Positions 12,401 to 25,097 of a DNA stretch of 64,000 nt are shown here, piece after piece; the stretch's first letter is position 1; the number at the start of each line of letters is the position of its first letter. The translations under genes and the position numbers were made by a program. The notes beneath the pieces are model-generated. The model worked only from the letters and a program-made list of their open reading frames with translations, ran no database searches and had not been told where the DNA came from. Origin of the DNA: Mytilisepta virgata (lineage: Eukaryota; Mollusca; Bivalvia; Mytilida; Mytilidae); assembly GCA_028015205.1 (NCBI GenBank), contig CM051519.1, positions 80,125,539 to 80,189,538 of the forward strand, in the 5' to 3' direction.

Positions 12401-12404
12401 ATGC

Positions 12405-12560
12405 ATCTTGCAAGAAGCAGGACCTGCTCATCTTTCCGGATCACCCTCGGTTTTTGGTGGGGTTTCTGTGTGCACTTTTTAGTTTTTTGCGTTATTTGTT
12501 ACTTGGTTTTCGTCTCTCATCTTTCTTGGTGTTCCTCGGATGTTCCCTCTTCTGAAACTT
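12405..12560 (+). repeat. Dispersed repeat, copy A (GGACCTGCTCATCTTTCCGG type)
   Basis: The block has a CTGCT..CTT..CCGGA head, then 'tcggtttttggtggggtt', and a T-rich tail with 'tttagttttttgcg'. It is a diverged relative of copies at 13157-13400 and 42955-43225. From memory, this phrase is very frequent in mussel genomes. Confidence 0.5.
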
Positions 12561-13156
12561 TGGTATTACAAACCATACAAAACCCCTCCAATAAGGGAAA
12601 AGGTAACATTTTTACCTGCATAATATATGAAAAAGTATACATTTTTAAAATCCTAATTATATGAATTGGTGGGATAACAGAATTGAATTGATTATTGAAG
12701 TGCCCCCCCCTTATATATGTACATCAATTGTTATGTTCATGAACTTATGATATTACTGAACAGCAAAAGAAACGTCGCAACAAATCACAATCTTACAGAC
12801 ATTTATTTTCATAATTAAGAAAATATCAAATAAATTCACTTTACATTATTTACACTGTCTGTAGGTTATGACAATTTGTCGAATGTCCTGATAGCACGAT
12901 TATCACAGAAATGTAGTGTTTTATGGCACTTCAGTTAATAGCAGGTATATACACCAGGAGCGTAGACTATAGCTACACATCTGAGATGCATGGAGTTGAT
13001 CACAGGAAAAACCGCCCAGATTCTCCGCAACGCTGCTACAGGTATAAGTTCAGCTGTAAGTGTGTCTTGATTATTTACAAGCAAGGTAACCACTCGCTAG
13101 AAATGAATTGACTTGTAACTTCACTGGCAATGTGACGGAGATTGTTAACAGAGCAG

Positions 13157-13400
13157 GACATGCTTGCCCTTCCGAAGCACTTGATGTCACTCCCATTTTT
13201 TAATGGGATTTCACATTGCTAGTGCATTAGTTTCTGTGCTGTCTTGTTCTAGTTTTGTTTAGTTTATTATACGTTTTTTATTCTTTTAGTTAAACATGTA
13301 TCTATGTGGCGTTGTTTGCTGTGTTCCATTCTGATGACTTAGTATTTTTGTGGACTTTTCACTTTGTGTCGCTTCGGTATTCTTTTGCCGATATTTTGGA
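13157..13400 (+). repeat. Dispersed repeat, copy B
   Basis: The copy begins 'gcaggacatgcttgcccttc' and runs to 'gtcgcttcggtattcttttg'. It aligns along its length with 42955-43225 (shared: 'cacttgatgtcac', 'tagtttctgtgctgtc', 'gttttttattctttta', 'cgcttcggtattcttttgc'). No coding potential is seen. It may be the 3' part of a longer retroelement. Confidence 0.7.
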
Positions 13401-14248
13401 CGCTACTATGCTTTAGTAATATAAAATTATGATGCTTTTCATGATAGAATTACTCCAGCTCTAGACTAGATACTACCTCACCACTAAATAGTATTCTATT
13501 CGAATATGAAACGCCCAGGGGTTGGAGTTTGAAAATAAGTGAATTGGTCGTGGTCGTTTGCAGTCGAATTAGATTTAAATATAATTTCATTGTTTTACAA
13601 CTAACAACTTGCTATTACATTTACATGTATCACGTAATTATTTTTATTTATTCATCTTATTCGTAAAAAGTCTTGCAGATTTATACCACTTATGATACAG
13701 AGTAAATAGTATCTACATTACTTCAAGATTACAGAAATCGTGTCTGATTTATATTAATGAGCGGGTTAGTAATAGTTATCAAATATTCCCATGATGTGTC
13801 ATACAGTGATGAAAACTAAATACAATATAAAGACATTAATATATTGTGCACACGACAAAGTCCACTTTTATCATATTTAGAATTACACAATCATTGTATT
13901 CTTACATTTTGGTAACATTTTCTGAGTATTCTGATGGTATTTCTGTCCTCCCACATAAAGTGACAGCTTTTTGGTCGTCGTTACAGGTTTCCTCAGAACT
14001 GACAGTTTTGAGTATAAGGATCAAACCGATTATTTTTCTTCTCCACATTATCTCAACTGTCCCTATTCAAATGAAAAAGAAAATCAATGTCTTGCATGTC
14101 ACAAATATTTATTTAAAGGCAAGAGAACTTTCTGAATGTTTAGGCTCCTGTTAACCAAATAACTCAATACTACAAATATACATGTAAACTTTCCCCATAG
14201 CCTAATATATTTTACGTCCTTAATAACAAATTTCTGATATGGGACCTG
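13401..14248. other. AT-rich stretch, nothing recognised
   Basis: It contains a 102-codon frame (13846-14154) with no recognisable motif and no supporting splice context. Confidence 0.3.
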
Positions 14249-14313
14249 TATTTTGATCATATGTTAGAACTGCAGCTATTAGCTGCAGTTTTAACATAAT
14301 TATGATCAAAGTA
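14249..14313. repeat. Short palindrome (hairpin)
   Basis: Arms 'ttgatcatatgttagaactg' and 'cagttttaacataattatga' pair around a GCAGCT-ATT-AGCTGC core. This gives a hairpin of about 65 bp with a 3-base loop. It could be a minimal MITE relic. Confidence 0.8.
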
Positions 14314-14319
14314 CAATAC

Positions 14320-17300
14320 AACTCCTTTAATGAATCAGTTCGTATTAGTCTATGATGTTACCTGAAAGTCTTTTCGGAAAGCATGCCTGATAATCATATT
14401 TATAAATGTGGAATCTGAAGAACATATGAATTCATGTTGCATATTCACTAATTTTCCTGAATTACTTACAATGTATTATTTCTTTGGAACTTCTGCTACA
14501 AGATTAGTGTCATTGACGTGTGCAGTTGTAGTTATATTCAATAGTGTATCAAAGTGTCTTAGGTATATATCAATATATATAAAAAAAATGACATATTTAT
14601 AATGAAATCTATATGACTACTTCAATATCAATAGTTATGGGAGGTTTTTTTTATTGTAAAGCTATAATATATATTGAAAAGAAACTTGCAAAATTTGTTC
14701 ATTCATGGGCATGATATATGTCCATGGATTATGTACGTGTACACATTTTCTCATGTAATGTGAATAAAGTAAAATTGCTGGGTTAAAGTCGAATAAAAAT
14801 TATTTAAAATTTCGACTTTTTAATTCATGCTTGTTAAAAATGACAATTGTAAGTTTTGTTTTGCCACGTCAAATTAATTTTTATAAGATTCGCATCCAAC
14901 TATATTTGGCAGAGGGGAGGATTTTGTTTGTAAATAATTATAAGATAGGGTGATAGTAGGAACTAGTTGATGAAGATACTGCGTTTCGCGTTCATTATCC
15001 AGAACCAGATTTGAGGCAATATCGAGGTTTTCCGGGTCAGTAAGAAAATTCGGAAGATTACCTTATGGTATAGAAGTAAGGGTCACAGATTGAACCAGAC
15101 TCCAATTAACGATCGCATAAGGAAAAAAAACAAATACAAATAGCACTGTGCTGATGCGCAACGCATAACCACGGCAATCATCGGCAAATTTTGGAAATGC
15201 AATATACACATGTACCTAACTAATTTTCATAAGAAGCTGCATCCAAACAAGGAAGTGCATTTCAACTTGAAAACAATATATCTACATAATTCCTGCTTTA
15301 AAATGTTGGTCAAAAAGAAATCTATTATGATCCAAATACTTAGTCTTATAAGTTGTTAAAGTATTAAACAATGAACCAATAGCTGGATTGAGACCTCACC
15401 TGACGCTTTGTTCATTTTACCATTATAATTATTATCTAAAAAGACTAGTCGTGAATTTTGTTTTCTATTATCAGGAAAAGTGATTGAAAAATATAGATAT
15501 CTATAAGGTATATTGAAAAAAATATTTATATTCTATTTTATAGTTTATACTATTAGTTAAAAAAATGTAGATAAAAATTACCTTAACATTATGTCGCCAA
15601 GGAATCATTATCAGAGTACATTTCTCAGTTGACTTTAACATTAGCGACAAAAGTGCAAGTCGAAACAGTTATATTTGTAAAGGAAATGATATATTTTATA
15701 TCCAACTTGTACCATTTGGAATAAAAATCCATGAGTAGGGTTTAATAATAAATGACAAAGTATTAGTATTATATAAGTATTATATCGCTTTTGTAATTCA
15801 TCCAAAATATCTTTTCTGGATGACTACCGTGTTCAGATTTCGGATTAAGAAAAATTGAAAAGAAACTTCCGCCATTTAGCATCGTATTACGGAAAAAGTG
15901 TCTTTAATTCGAATATTTATGAAATTTTAACCATTATGGACTGCAAAAACAGAAAAATCTAAATATTTGATAGAGATTCGTGATACAAAAAAAAATTTCC
16001 TTTTAGAGTTTTACTAATTTTAGCCGGAGATAAAAAAAAAACGAATAAATTAAACGTAATTATACTTCCATATGGTGTTAAATTTAACACATTTACCACT
16101 GACAGAAAAACATTTAGATGACACGAATCATCCTGTTGTTTGCTTCCTACTCCATAAAATGCTTTCATATCAAATTCAAAATTTGCCTAGTGAGCATTTA
16201 CTGCATATCCCAATTGTTATATAGTTAAAAATATTTTATGTGCTTATATATATATAGGTATTTAGAATTTTTTCTTCAGATGTCATTTAAAAAAAAAAGG
16301 AATTACAAATATATATTTTGCTTTAGATATAAAATGTAGTCGGCCGACAATTTGCTAGGGAAGTTGGACGTCAGACCGCACCTCCTGCAAAATTTGCCGA
16401 TTACATTTTTCGACAAAGAAATCTTGATACGCTTGACTTCTGTGACCCTTTTCCTATTAGATAAATTAAGTTTAAAGTTTTACACGATGTCTCCTAATTA
16501 TTATGAAATTAATTAATAACGATGTCGATTTTGTGTTATCTAGTCGAAAATGCTCATCCAGAGTCTTTTTTATTATTCAAACTGATAAAAAGTAGAACAT
16601 AAAAGGTTTTTTGACCTAAAATCAATTTAAAATTTAAAACAAAATTGATAGATGTTGTTCACAAAATTTCTCTGTTTTATATATGGAATGTGCTAGTAAT
16701 AGTAAAGTCTTAGATAATTCTGAAACAGCCCGTTTGAGGAATCTCGGACTATACTATTAGATGTGAAATTATGTCGAAGCAATCAACCAACCAACCAAAA
16801 TAATAAAAGGAATTAAGACTTAAAACATGCAATTTAAAGCAGTGAATACACAGAATAGGATAATGTATCTGTAAAATACCTTAGCAATTGAAAAAAAAAT
16901 ACCAGTTTTACAAAATTGTACAACGATTTTAGTATTCAGTCCAGGTGGTTAATATTGCATTTCGTCGTGGCGTGTGTAAAAAGTTGATACCCGTACGAAA
17001 TAAATATATTTTGCCAGTGTCTGACACCACAGAAAGTCTTTCATAAATGTTTATCACGAATTAAACAACAGTGTTAACAATATATAGTCATACAGTTGTG
17101 AGTACATGCATTCTGAATGGGTATTTAATAACTTCCACATTTGTGTGGTCTGGAAAAACTAATTTTTGGATAAAAATAATAAGGATGATAGAGTCTACCT
17201 GATAGCAGCTTTCCAAACAAAATACTTATTTAACAATAAACAGATATCCATGTAGATTGTTTTCCTTTCTTTTGTTGCTTTTTAAAGGCTGAAAATGTAT

Positions 17301-17335
17301 TTCTTAGCATCAGTTAGGTTTGATGTAGATATATA
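14320..17335. other. 3-kb AT-rich intergenic stretch, nothing recognised
   Basis: Frames are short and low complexity. I found no exon-like block, RNA gene or clear repeat. A weak inverted motif lies round 16335-16410 ('tcggccgacaatttgc' against 'gcaaaatttgccga'). Confidence 0.35.
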
Positions 17336-17339
17336 TATT

Positions 17340-17582
17340 GTGAATTGCGTCCGATGACCCGGACTGTCACCCAAGGTGGCCGCCAGCTGAACTTAGTTTA
17401 ACATAGGGCCCTATAGGAAAATTGATTGAAAAATCTTCTTGTCTGAAACTATTTGACCAATTGGAAGCAGACTCGGCAGCAATGGTCCTTAGGACGTTCT
17501 CTTTCAGAAATATGTCCAATTGTGTTGACTGTGATCCAAGATGGCCGCAAGAGCCGAACTTATATTAACATAGGACCCTATT
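17340..17582 (+). repeat. Two tandem units of a dispersed ~168-bp repeat
   Basis: The phrase 'ccaaggtggccgcc' with 'taacatagggccctat' at about 17371 recurs as 'ccaagatggccgc' with 'taacataggaccctatt' at about 17539, a spacing near 168 bp. It belongs to the same broad family as the arrays at 39415-40605 and 46808-47720 ('ttgtctgaaactatttgacc'). Confidence 0.65.
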
Positions 17583-18120
17583 CACTCGAAAAAAGGTGAA
17601 ACTGGAGTAAATGTCAACGTTCAAAGTAGTGGACTTATTGATAAGAATAATAAATTCCTTGTCTGCAGTCCAGATGGACTTGTTAATGAAAATATAGAAA
17701 TGGGTCTCATTGAAATAAAACATATTCTGCAGAAAAAGAACATGTCATTTATACTAGCAACCAAAAAAGGTGACCATTTTTTGTTTACAATATACAGATG
17801 AAAAAATGAAGTTAAAAAATAAACATAACTATTACTTCCAGTGTCAAAGACTTTTAAATACATCTAGTTTACCCTGGCTTGATTTCGTTGTAAGGTCTAC
17901 TTGTCCTTATCAGATGCACATAGAGAGGGTATATAAAGATGAGGCTCTTTTGAATGAGACAATGCTTCCAAAATTAAAAAGTTTCTATTTTCTGGTACTG
18001 TTACCGAAATTAACAGCTCCACGAAACAATAAAGGCCCAGGAATTAGAGAACCTGGTGATTGGGTACGGCATATTGCTTATTTGATCAAATTAGAATTGA
18101 AAAGATTCTCGCAAAAATGA
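17583..18120 (+). pseudogene. YqaJ-type exonuclease/recombinase relic, frameshifted
   Basis: Two + strand frames join into one recognisable segment. The first (about 17600-17803) carries 'SSGLLIDKNNKFLVCSPDGL' then 'MGLIEIKH', the D...ExK catalytic arrangement of the PD-(D/E)XK YqaJ nuclease fold. A one-base frame change, probably at the A6 run in 'gatgaaaaaatg' near 17801, leads into 'KHNYYFQCQRLL' and 'WLDFVVRS'. The final part has 'MLPKLKSFYF' and 'GPGIREPGDW'. YqaJ-like genes are multicopy in bivalves as I recall, often next to SWIM-type zinc finger domains, but no SWIM finger is visible here. The N-terminal part is replaced by the dispersed repeat ending at about 17582. A functional gene is unlikely. 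Confidence 0.7.
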
Positions 18121-18404
18121 TCAATCTTATAAATTACATGCCAACTTCTAAATGTAATTCAAAATTGTTCCAGATCATAATCATTTGGTGGTCAAGAGTG
18201 TCAGTATAAAAACATAAAAAACAAATAACATATAAAAGCAATAACAAGCAACAAAAATGAAAATGATTTAGTTATTATATTCAGGTATTAAAATGATGGA
18301 ACATAAAATTGGGAATTGACTTGGTACTGTCATTTCACTTATAATAAATATTACAATGCGGATGCTTGAAGTTTTAATCATTCATACATGTATCTTTCTG
18401 ATAC

Positions 18405-18720
18405 ATACACAAATCGAACAGAGAATGGAAACGGGGAGTGTGTTTAAGAGGCAACAACCCATTCAAAAACCAGATAACAGCCCAAGGCTACCAATGGGTC
18501 TTCAATGAAGCGAGACATTTCCCGCACTCAGGGGCGGGCTTCAGCTGAACCCTAAACAATAATGCATACGAGTTTAGCGAAATGGGCGCCACAATACTAG
18601 TTCATCGAAATGGACGCCACAATAAACTCCAAAACACACAAATGAACCAAAATTAAAAAAAAAAACAAACGACTTACAAAGCACAAGAAACAAACCAACA
18701 TACACAAACAAAATCATTCA
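18405..18720 (+). repeat. Dispersed mussel-type repeat, copy 1
   Basis: The copy runs from 'gagaatggaaacggggagtg' through 'caaggctaccaatgggtctt' and 'caatgaagcgaga' to an A-rich tail. The second copy is at 42170-42500. I recall this sequence as one of the most abundant dispersed repeats in Mytilus assemblies. No reading frame is conserved. Confidence 0.7.
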
Positions 18721-18724
18721 TTAT

Positions 18725-20154
18725 TATTAGTGTTGAAACACATTGAACTGCACCCATTTTCAATTTCAAGTAAATAATGTTATGTTGTATGAGCTCTTAA
18801 TAATTATTACAGTGTTTAGAGAATAATATATCATAATAAGGATGAAAGAATTCACTAAATATATAGCACAATACAGCAGACCACACCAATCAAAAACAAG
18901 TTGATTTGTGCATAGAAGACACACACACACAACGTACAAAGTACACATATATTGTATGTACCAAGCTGGCTACAGGCATTTAATTTGATAGGATTGAACA
19001 TGTTAAATCAATATCAAGGTGCCAGAAAAGGAATTCACATTTGCAATTTGATGTTCTAAAAAGCAAGAATTTCAATACTTCCCTTGTCAATACCAAATTT
19101 GGTTTCATTTTACAATGCCATCTTTGCATCTATCTTGTTTGTGTGCTATACATATACTGAAAACTATTTTGCTAATATACTCGTCTTAAATCACTGAAAA
19201 CTTTGTGGTAAATTCGTTCAAAATGAACCTCAATTGATTTCTTTCAAAATTGTGTTAAAAGAATGAGTGGTACTATTTACATTTTGTATAACATTTATTT
19301 CAAGCGATAAAGACTAAAAACCTAAGATGTGCTTTGTATATATAATGTATAAACATGTGTCTGTGATTTTTTCAGATATATTGACAGTTTGCAGAATTTA
19401 CCATTGAAAAAAAACTGAATTTCATGTATAGAGTGAAGGGATGTTGATGAAATCCTATTCAAGTGAATTGAACACGTAATATTTTCTGGAACAATGTTAT
19501 TTTAGTAATATTAAAACATTATTATGTGAATTAGATTTTCCATTGCTTTATCTGTATGTAGGTACTGATTTTATTTCATGATTTGTTTAGATCTATTTTT
19601 TTAAAACCTCAATGATTTCCTCAAATGGAATTGATTTCTATACAAAATGTTCACAGAAGCTTAAATAGTTGAAAATAAATAATTATCTGTAACCAAATTT
19701 AGTATTTTTTTTATACATGAAATATTTTAAAATTTGAAAAAGCATTTTGACATTTTTTCAATCATTATATTATATGAATGTAATGTCGCTGCACTTCATT
19801 GGTCATGTTTTTCTAACAATTGAGACATAGGTTTCAATAGTACCCTTCCGAATGTTATGTAAATATGTTCTCCATCAATCTTTATTCCATCATTAATTAG
19901 GGTGTATTATCTCCCTTTTTGTATTATGTTTAAAATTGTGTTTAACAGTCAATTATTTGCCAAAATTATAGAAGGCTATATTTCAAAACCACTCAATATA
20001 TAAGGAACATATTTTAGACATAAAGAAACATGTTTAAGGAATTTTAAATAACTATCATTTTATGTTCAGCAATATAGCACTTCATACTTTAGTATACAAA
20101 AAGTAGCTCCAATCAAATTTTATCTCCATTTGTTTTTTCAAGAGACCCTTTATA
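18725..20154. other. AT-rich intergenic stretch, nothing recognised
   Basis: About 1.4 kb with a short (CA)n run near 18921-18932 and no exon-like or repeat structure that I can support. Confidence 0.35.
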
Positions 20155-20826
20155 TTATTTTACGGAAACCCATTTAGGACCTACCAAAAATATAAATTTG
20201 AATTCGAAATCACGAATTGAAGAATTCGTTATAACATATTAAATTCGTGATAAAGAATTTTCAGAATTAGTTATAACAGTTTTTGTAATTCGTAATAACG
20301 TATTAAATTCGTTATCACAATTGTGTAATTCGTGGTAACGGATTAAAATCGTGATAACGTACGAATTGTATAAATCGTGATAACGAATTTTTATTACGGA
20401 TTAAACTCGTTATAACGAATTTGTAGAAATAGTTATCACAGTTTTTTTGTAATTCGTGATAAAGGATTAAATTCCTTATTACAGATTGAATTCGTTATAA
20501 CAGATTTTTTTAATTCGCGATAACGGATTAAATTCGTCATAACGAATTTATGGAATTTATTATCACGAATTTAATCCGTTATCACGAATTATACAATTTG
20601 TTATAACGATTTTAATCCGTTATCACGAATTTTAAAAATTTGTGATAACGAATTTAATCCGTAATCACGAATTACAAAAAAAACTGTAATAACAAATTAC
20701 ACAAATTCGTGATAACGAATTTAATCCGTGATAACGAATTCTACAATTCGTGATATTGATTTGAATTCGTGATATCGAATTAAAATTATATTTTTGGGAG
20801 GTCCTAGATGGTTTTCCGTATTATTT
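20155..20826. mobile_element. Foldback DNA element with TACGGAAA ends, filled with 'tcgtgataacgaatt' repeats
   Basis: The termini are 'tacggaaacccatttaggac' (20161-20180) and its inverse at the right end (20801-20820, reverse complement 'tacggaaaaccatctaggac'). The match continues inward for roughly 57 bases with about five differences. Both ends are flanked by TTATTT (20155-20160 and 20821-20826), a candidate target-site duplication. If TA is the duplicated target instead, the element would start CGGAAA. The interior is a degenerate array of the motif 'aattcgtgataacgaattta' and its inverse, in both orientations, so the whole 660 bp is nearly self-complementary. It has no coding capacity and is non-autonomous. 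Confidence 0.85.
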
Positions 20827-22724
20827 GAATTTGTATGTTCATGAATTTTTTTATCATAAATTAACACTAGCATAATATTTTTTCTCTTTCACTATTTCAT
20901 GTCCTATATATTTTGCTTAGATATATGAAGAAATGACATTGGTGGATTTTTTGCAAGATTTGATGAATTTTTATGGTAATTTTATCATTTCTTGATGATA
21001 CTACAGAAATTACTCAACTCAATGGAAAGGACATTTGATGAGGAACATTTGGTGCATCATATGTATATATCTGGATTGAAATGTTGAAATACTATTGATT
21101 TCTATTTTGTTAGTTAAGAATGGTACATAATCCTTAATTAAGGTCAAGGCGAAGTAATTCAAATATCCTACAATTTTCAAATTTTTTATCAGTATGTAAA
21201 GCTAATCGAAATACATTGGATTCGACCACAAGATAGGGCATAAAGTGATGTCAATTGCTTACCTTTTGAGTTACCCGGAAAGGTAGAACCATACTTTTTC
21301 CACGTTAAATGGAACACTGAATTTTAATGTTCAGATACTTAAAATTAGACGCTTTTGAATACGAATTCTTTACACACATAACTTAACACAAATTATTTTT
21401 GTACATGTATATGCAATATTTATAAGATCGAGAAGAATTTTGAATTCTGAATTGTGTAATGTATATATATTCTGTACGATTAATTGTGATTTTATCCACA
21501 CCACTAGCCATTCTCTGTTTGGCATTAGCAAACGAAAGGTATTTTGTAATCGAACAAAGACAATTTTTTTTCTATATTTTACTTAACATTTTTTGTATGC
21601 TGCTAGTACATGTAAGACCTTTAACGTGCTTTTTCTGCTGTTGTGTGATATTTAACATTTTTTGTGATTTCTTTACACGAAAAAAATATGTTATTTTATA
21701 TATGTTGGATTGGCCTTTCCAAATAAGAGCAGCTAATTGACTTATTAAATGACATATAAACGTTTAGAATTTATTTTGATCTTTTGAAAATCTAAACTTT
21801 AATTAAATGGCTCGTTGAACATCTTTCATATCTCGTACCGCCCAATCATTTTCTAACTGTGTATTAAAACGATTTAGCACGCAACTATCCTACTTTCTTG
21901 TGAAAAGAAGGAAAAAATAAAAACCGGAGCAAAATACAAATAAAATTATGAATAATTTTTATCTGGTCTGTATTAATTTTTTTATGTTAAATATGTAAAA
22001 TTTTAGGCACAGTAAGAAAACAATGTTATATGCAGGATAATCCAATAGCTGGCTAATACAACTGAGATACGGGAGTTCACAAAAAGCGCGGATTTTTTTA
22101 ACCAAAAGCGCGTATTCTTATACATTGCCCAGATTTTTGTTTTTCCAAAAGTGCGCATTTACCTGTTATTTACCTGTACCTCTTCTTTTTGCCAGTCATT
22201 GACTGTTGCACCTTGCTCATCACAAGGAGATGGAAGTAGAATTTTGAGCAGAATCATGTTAAATATTTTATTAACTTAAGATCTATAAAATATGATGAAC
22301 TAAAACCACTAGTCAAATTATGAGCACATAAAACGTCAAAGTTTAAAAGTGTTTATAATATGGATACGACCACGTGCTGTCTTAATTTACATATCTATCC
22401 TCGGCAGGAACAGTATACCCAAGACTTAATATATGTCCAAACTGAAAATGTCGCCGGTAGCGTACTTGGCAAATTGTCCAATGGTATAGTGAGTTCTGTC
22501 TCTTTCAGTTTTCTAGGCGGTGCTGGCTGAGTGGAACTTCGGATCTTCACATATTATATGACTCACAGGAGTTTCTGGATAACGTCCAAGAACTTTTCTT
22601 CCCTTTGTTGGTTTCAGAAATTATAAAATCCATACTTAAAATGTTTAAGTTTAAAAATAAGAATTCCCCTCTAAAAGAAAAAGCATCTAAACCATCTGAT
22701 TGAAAGCAACTCACGCGCTTTTGA
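20827..22724. other. AT-rich intergenic stretch, nothing recognised
   Basis: About 1.9 kb. One hydrophobic 93-codon frame (21459-21740) has no family signature. No repeat or RNA gene was identified. Confidence 0.35.
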
Positions 22725-22726
22725 TA

Positions 22727-23907
22727 CAGTTGGGCTCAGTTCTAACCTCTCTTTAGAACTGTCCTAAAATGTCAGAATAAGTGTTCTAGAATAGTTCTAG
22801 AACTGTCAACCTGACACCATTAGAACCGTTTATGACAGGGAGTGTCCTGATCTAGAACCATTTATGACAGTTCTACCTTAGAATTATTCTGGACGGTTCT
22901 ACCCTAGAACCTTAATGACAGTACTACCCTAGAACCATTCTGGACAGTTCTACCCTGGAACCATTTTTGACAGTTCTACCCTAGAACCAATCCGGACGGT
23001 TCTACCCTAGAACCATTCTAGACGGTACTACTCTAGAACCATTCTGAACGGTTCTAACATAGAACAATTCTGAATGGTTCTACCCTAGAACCATTTATGA
23101 CCCTGGCTATAGTTTATGAATTTTGAACATCAAAATTATAAGAAATAAAAATTAATTTGTCATAATTTTCAAATTAACTTTTAGCATACCGAAATATTTT
23201 ATCTAGTAAAAAAAAACTTTCACTCACAATAAAGTTTTTACTAACTAAAAATTAATGATTTAAAAACTAGTCGGTGTTATTTGCTAGTACATAAAACATT
23301 TTAAACGTCTATGTAATTTTTCAATAAATTGGTGAAATGCACCTCAAATATCCCGTAATTTCTTGAAATACACAACCTTAATATCGCTTAATCGATGTTA
23401 TATGTACATATTGTTGGACATCTCGATACATGTAGTTTAATTTTAGATGTAATCCCGTCTCATTTCATTTGAACATTGGGTCATTTTCGATCAGATTTGC
23501 CTTATTTCAAAAATAGCGGTACTCATCCCAATCATCTTCTACCTTGTCAAAATGACATAAATATCGTTCATACGAACAAAGAGAATTAATCATATAATAT
23601 ATCAAATGTTTACCATATAAAAATGCTAAAAACAAAGATGTTACTTATCTGACACATTTGAAATCTGCATTGAAATTTGGGACCACCTTATACACACCTA
23701 TTTATTAAACTGATACATTAATTATTTAAAAATGTTTACCTGTATACAAATCTGTGTACCTTATAGGTTGGAACAATAAACATTTATGACGGTTCTACCT
23801 TAGAACCATTTATGACAGGGTTGGTTCTACCCTAGAACCGTTCTAGAATGGTTCTAGAACTGTCCTCTCTGACAGAATAGTTGAGAGGTTAGAACTGATC
23901 TCAACTG
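22727..23907. mobile_element. CAGTTG-ended foldback element, 1.18 kb
   Basis: The left end 'cagttgggctcagttctaac' (22727-22746) matches the inverse of the right end (23888-23907, reverse complement 'cagttgagatcagttctaac'). TA lies immediately outside both ends (22725-22726 and 23908-23909). Subterminal regions 22790-23100 and 23780-23870 are tandem 'gttctaccctagaaccattc' units of about 30 bp, in arrangements that pair between the arms. The middle (about 23105-23780) is unique AT-rich DNA without a transposase frame. CAGT-type ends next to TA fit a Tc1/mariner-type MITE. Confidence 0.75.
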
Positions 23908-23909
23908 TA

Positions 23910-24982
23910 CATGATACTGGGTTCAAATCCACGCTGTTTGATATACGCCCACATTACCACACTTACAAAGGAGAGATAATTAAATTATTTCGATGATATC
24001 CCCAAGTTAAATAATACATTATATACATGTAACTTACTACATGTAATTGTCTTACTTGCAAACTCATTTAGTATGTCTTTACGAAAATGTTGGCTTTATT
24101 TACCTTTAGAAATAAGGTTCAGTGTGCATGCTTTAAATATTCTGTGATATCAACTTTGATGCATAAAATTATTATTTAATATGACTGTGAGTCCAACTTC
24201 AACTGGTTTCTCAAAAAAATTTAAAGAATGTATTTACAAGGTCAATAAGAACAGTTACTGTAACTTTTGTTTCCTTTAGCCGTAAATAATTATTGCCAAA
24301 TGCCAAAAATTTTACAGAAGAGTATATTTACCGTTTACTGTTCATTGATTTTAGAGAAAAATATAATTTCGCAACCAACAAATTTGACTTCGTTGCAGGA
24401 ATGTTAAAGGTTTCATGTCACCCTCCACATAAGGATAGTAGTTTCTTAGTAGAGTGATACTCGATTTCGGAACAAGGTTTGTTTGAACAATGGTGATCCA
24501 CAGATATGTCTACAGGATTATGTAACGAATGTTAATAAAGCAATTACGGGAGTTTTTATTATAATCAGTTTCAAGTGTATGCAAAGTTTTTCATATGCAA
24601 CTGTTAATTTTAAATTAAAATTTAACAAAATCAATTTTATATAAGCAAAGATATACAATGCAATAAAAATTGAAATACTAACCGATTGGACCGGTAATTG
24701 AACCTGGAAGTCCACTAAGCAAAAGCAGTAACACTGACTCAGTAACATTTATTCTTAATGCAAATATTGTAAACAAAATTTAATATTTTTAATAACAATT
24801 GTGGAGCACTGTAATTATAACTCGTCAGTGGTGCCGAACATATCGGACACCGAAGCAACAACCCAAATTGCCAAATTGATAAAGAGCAGATCATAAATGC
24901 AAAATTCAAAACAAAACATCCAAAAACCAAAAGGATTATATTATGCAATGGAAATACACATAGATTGTACAAATATGACCAG
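23910..24982. other. AT-rich stretch with a partial repeat relative
   Basis: About 24800-24930 ('actcgtcagtggtgccga', 'ccaaaaaccaaaagg') is a faint relative of the repeat at 2790-3400. Otherwise nothing is recognised. Confidence 0.3.
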
Positions 24983-25097
24983 TTGATTATGAAATTTATC
25001 AACTCGAGATAATTTTAATTTTCATTTTTAAACTGTGTCCGAGCAGTTTAAAAATGAAAATGTCATTATCGAGAGTGGATAAATTTCATAATTAACG
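24983..25097. repeat. Hairpin of ~115 bp
   Basis: Arms starting 'gttgattatgaaatttatc' and ending in its inverse ('gataaatttcataattaac') pair over about 50 bases, including 'tttcatttttaaactg' / 'cagtttaaaaatgaaa', round a loop of 8 bases (tgtccgag). Confidence 0.8.

Noticed and set aside
12120..12680. 3' LTR of the gypsy relic after a polypurine-like tract
   Set aside because: No second LTR copy is present to define borders; kept only as a remark in the feature list.
18766..18948. Minus-strand Cys-rich frame overlapping a (CA)n run
   Set aside because: The Cys/Val start comes from the CA microsatellite read in reverse; not a gene.
21459..21740. 93-codon hydrophobic + strand frame
   Set aside because: The composition follows the T-rich DNA; no motif, splice context or homologue could be named.
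22081..22160. Repeated 'aaaagcgcg..att' wording
   Set aside because: Three short loose matches ('aaaagcgcggatt', 'aaaagcgcgtatt', 'aaaagtgcgcatt') without clear unit length; common low-complexity wording.
23911..23940. tRNA-like B-box 'gggttcaaatcc' beside the CAGTTG element
   Set aside because: No A box or cloverleaf could be built from the left flank; it may be a SINE remnant split by the insertion, but support is too thin.
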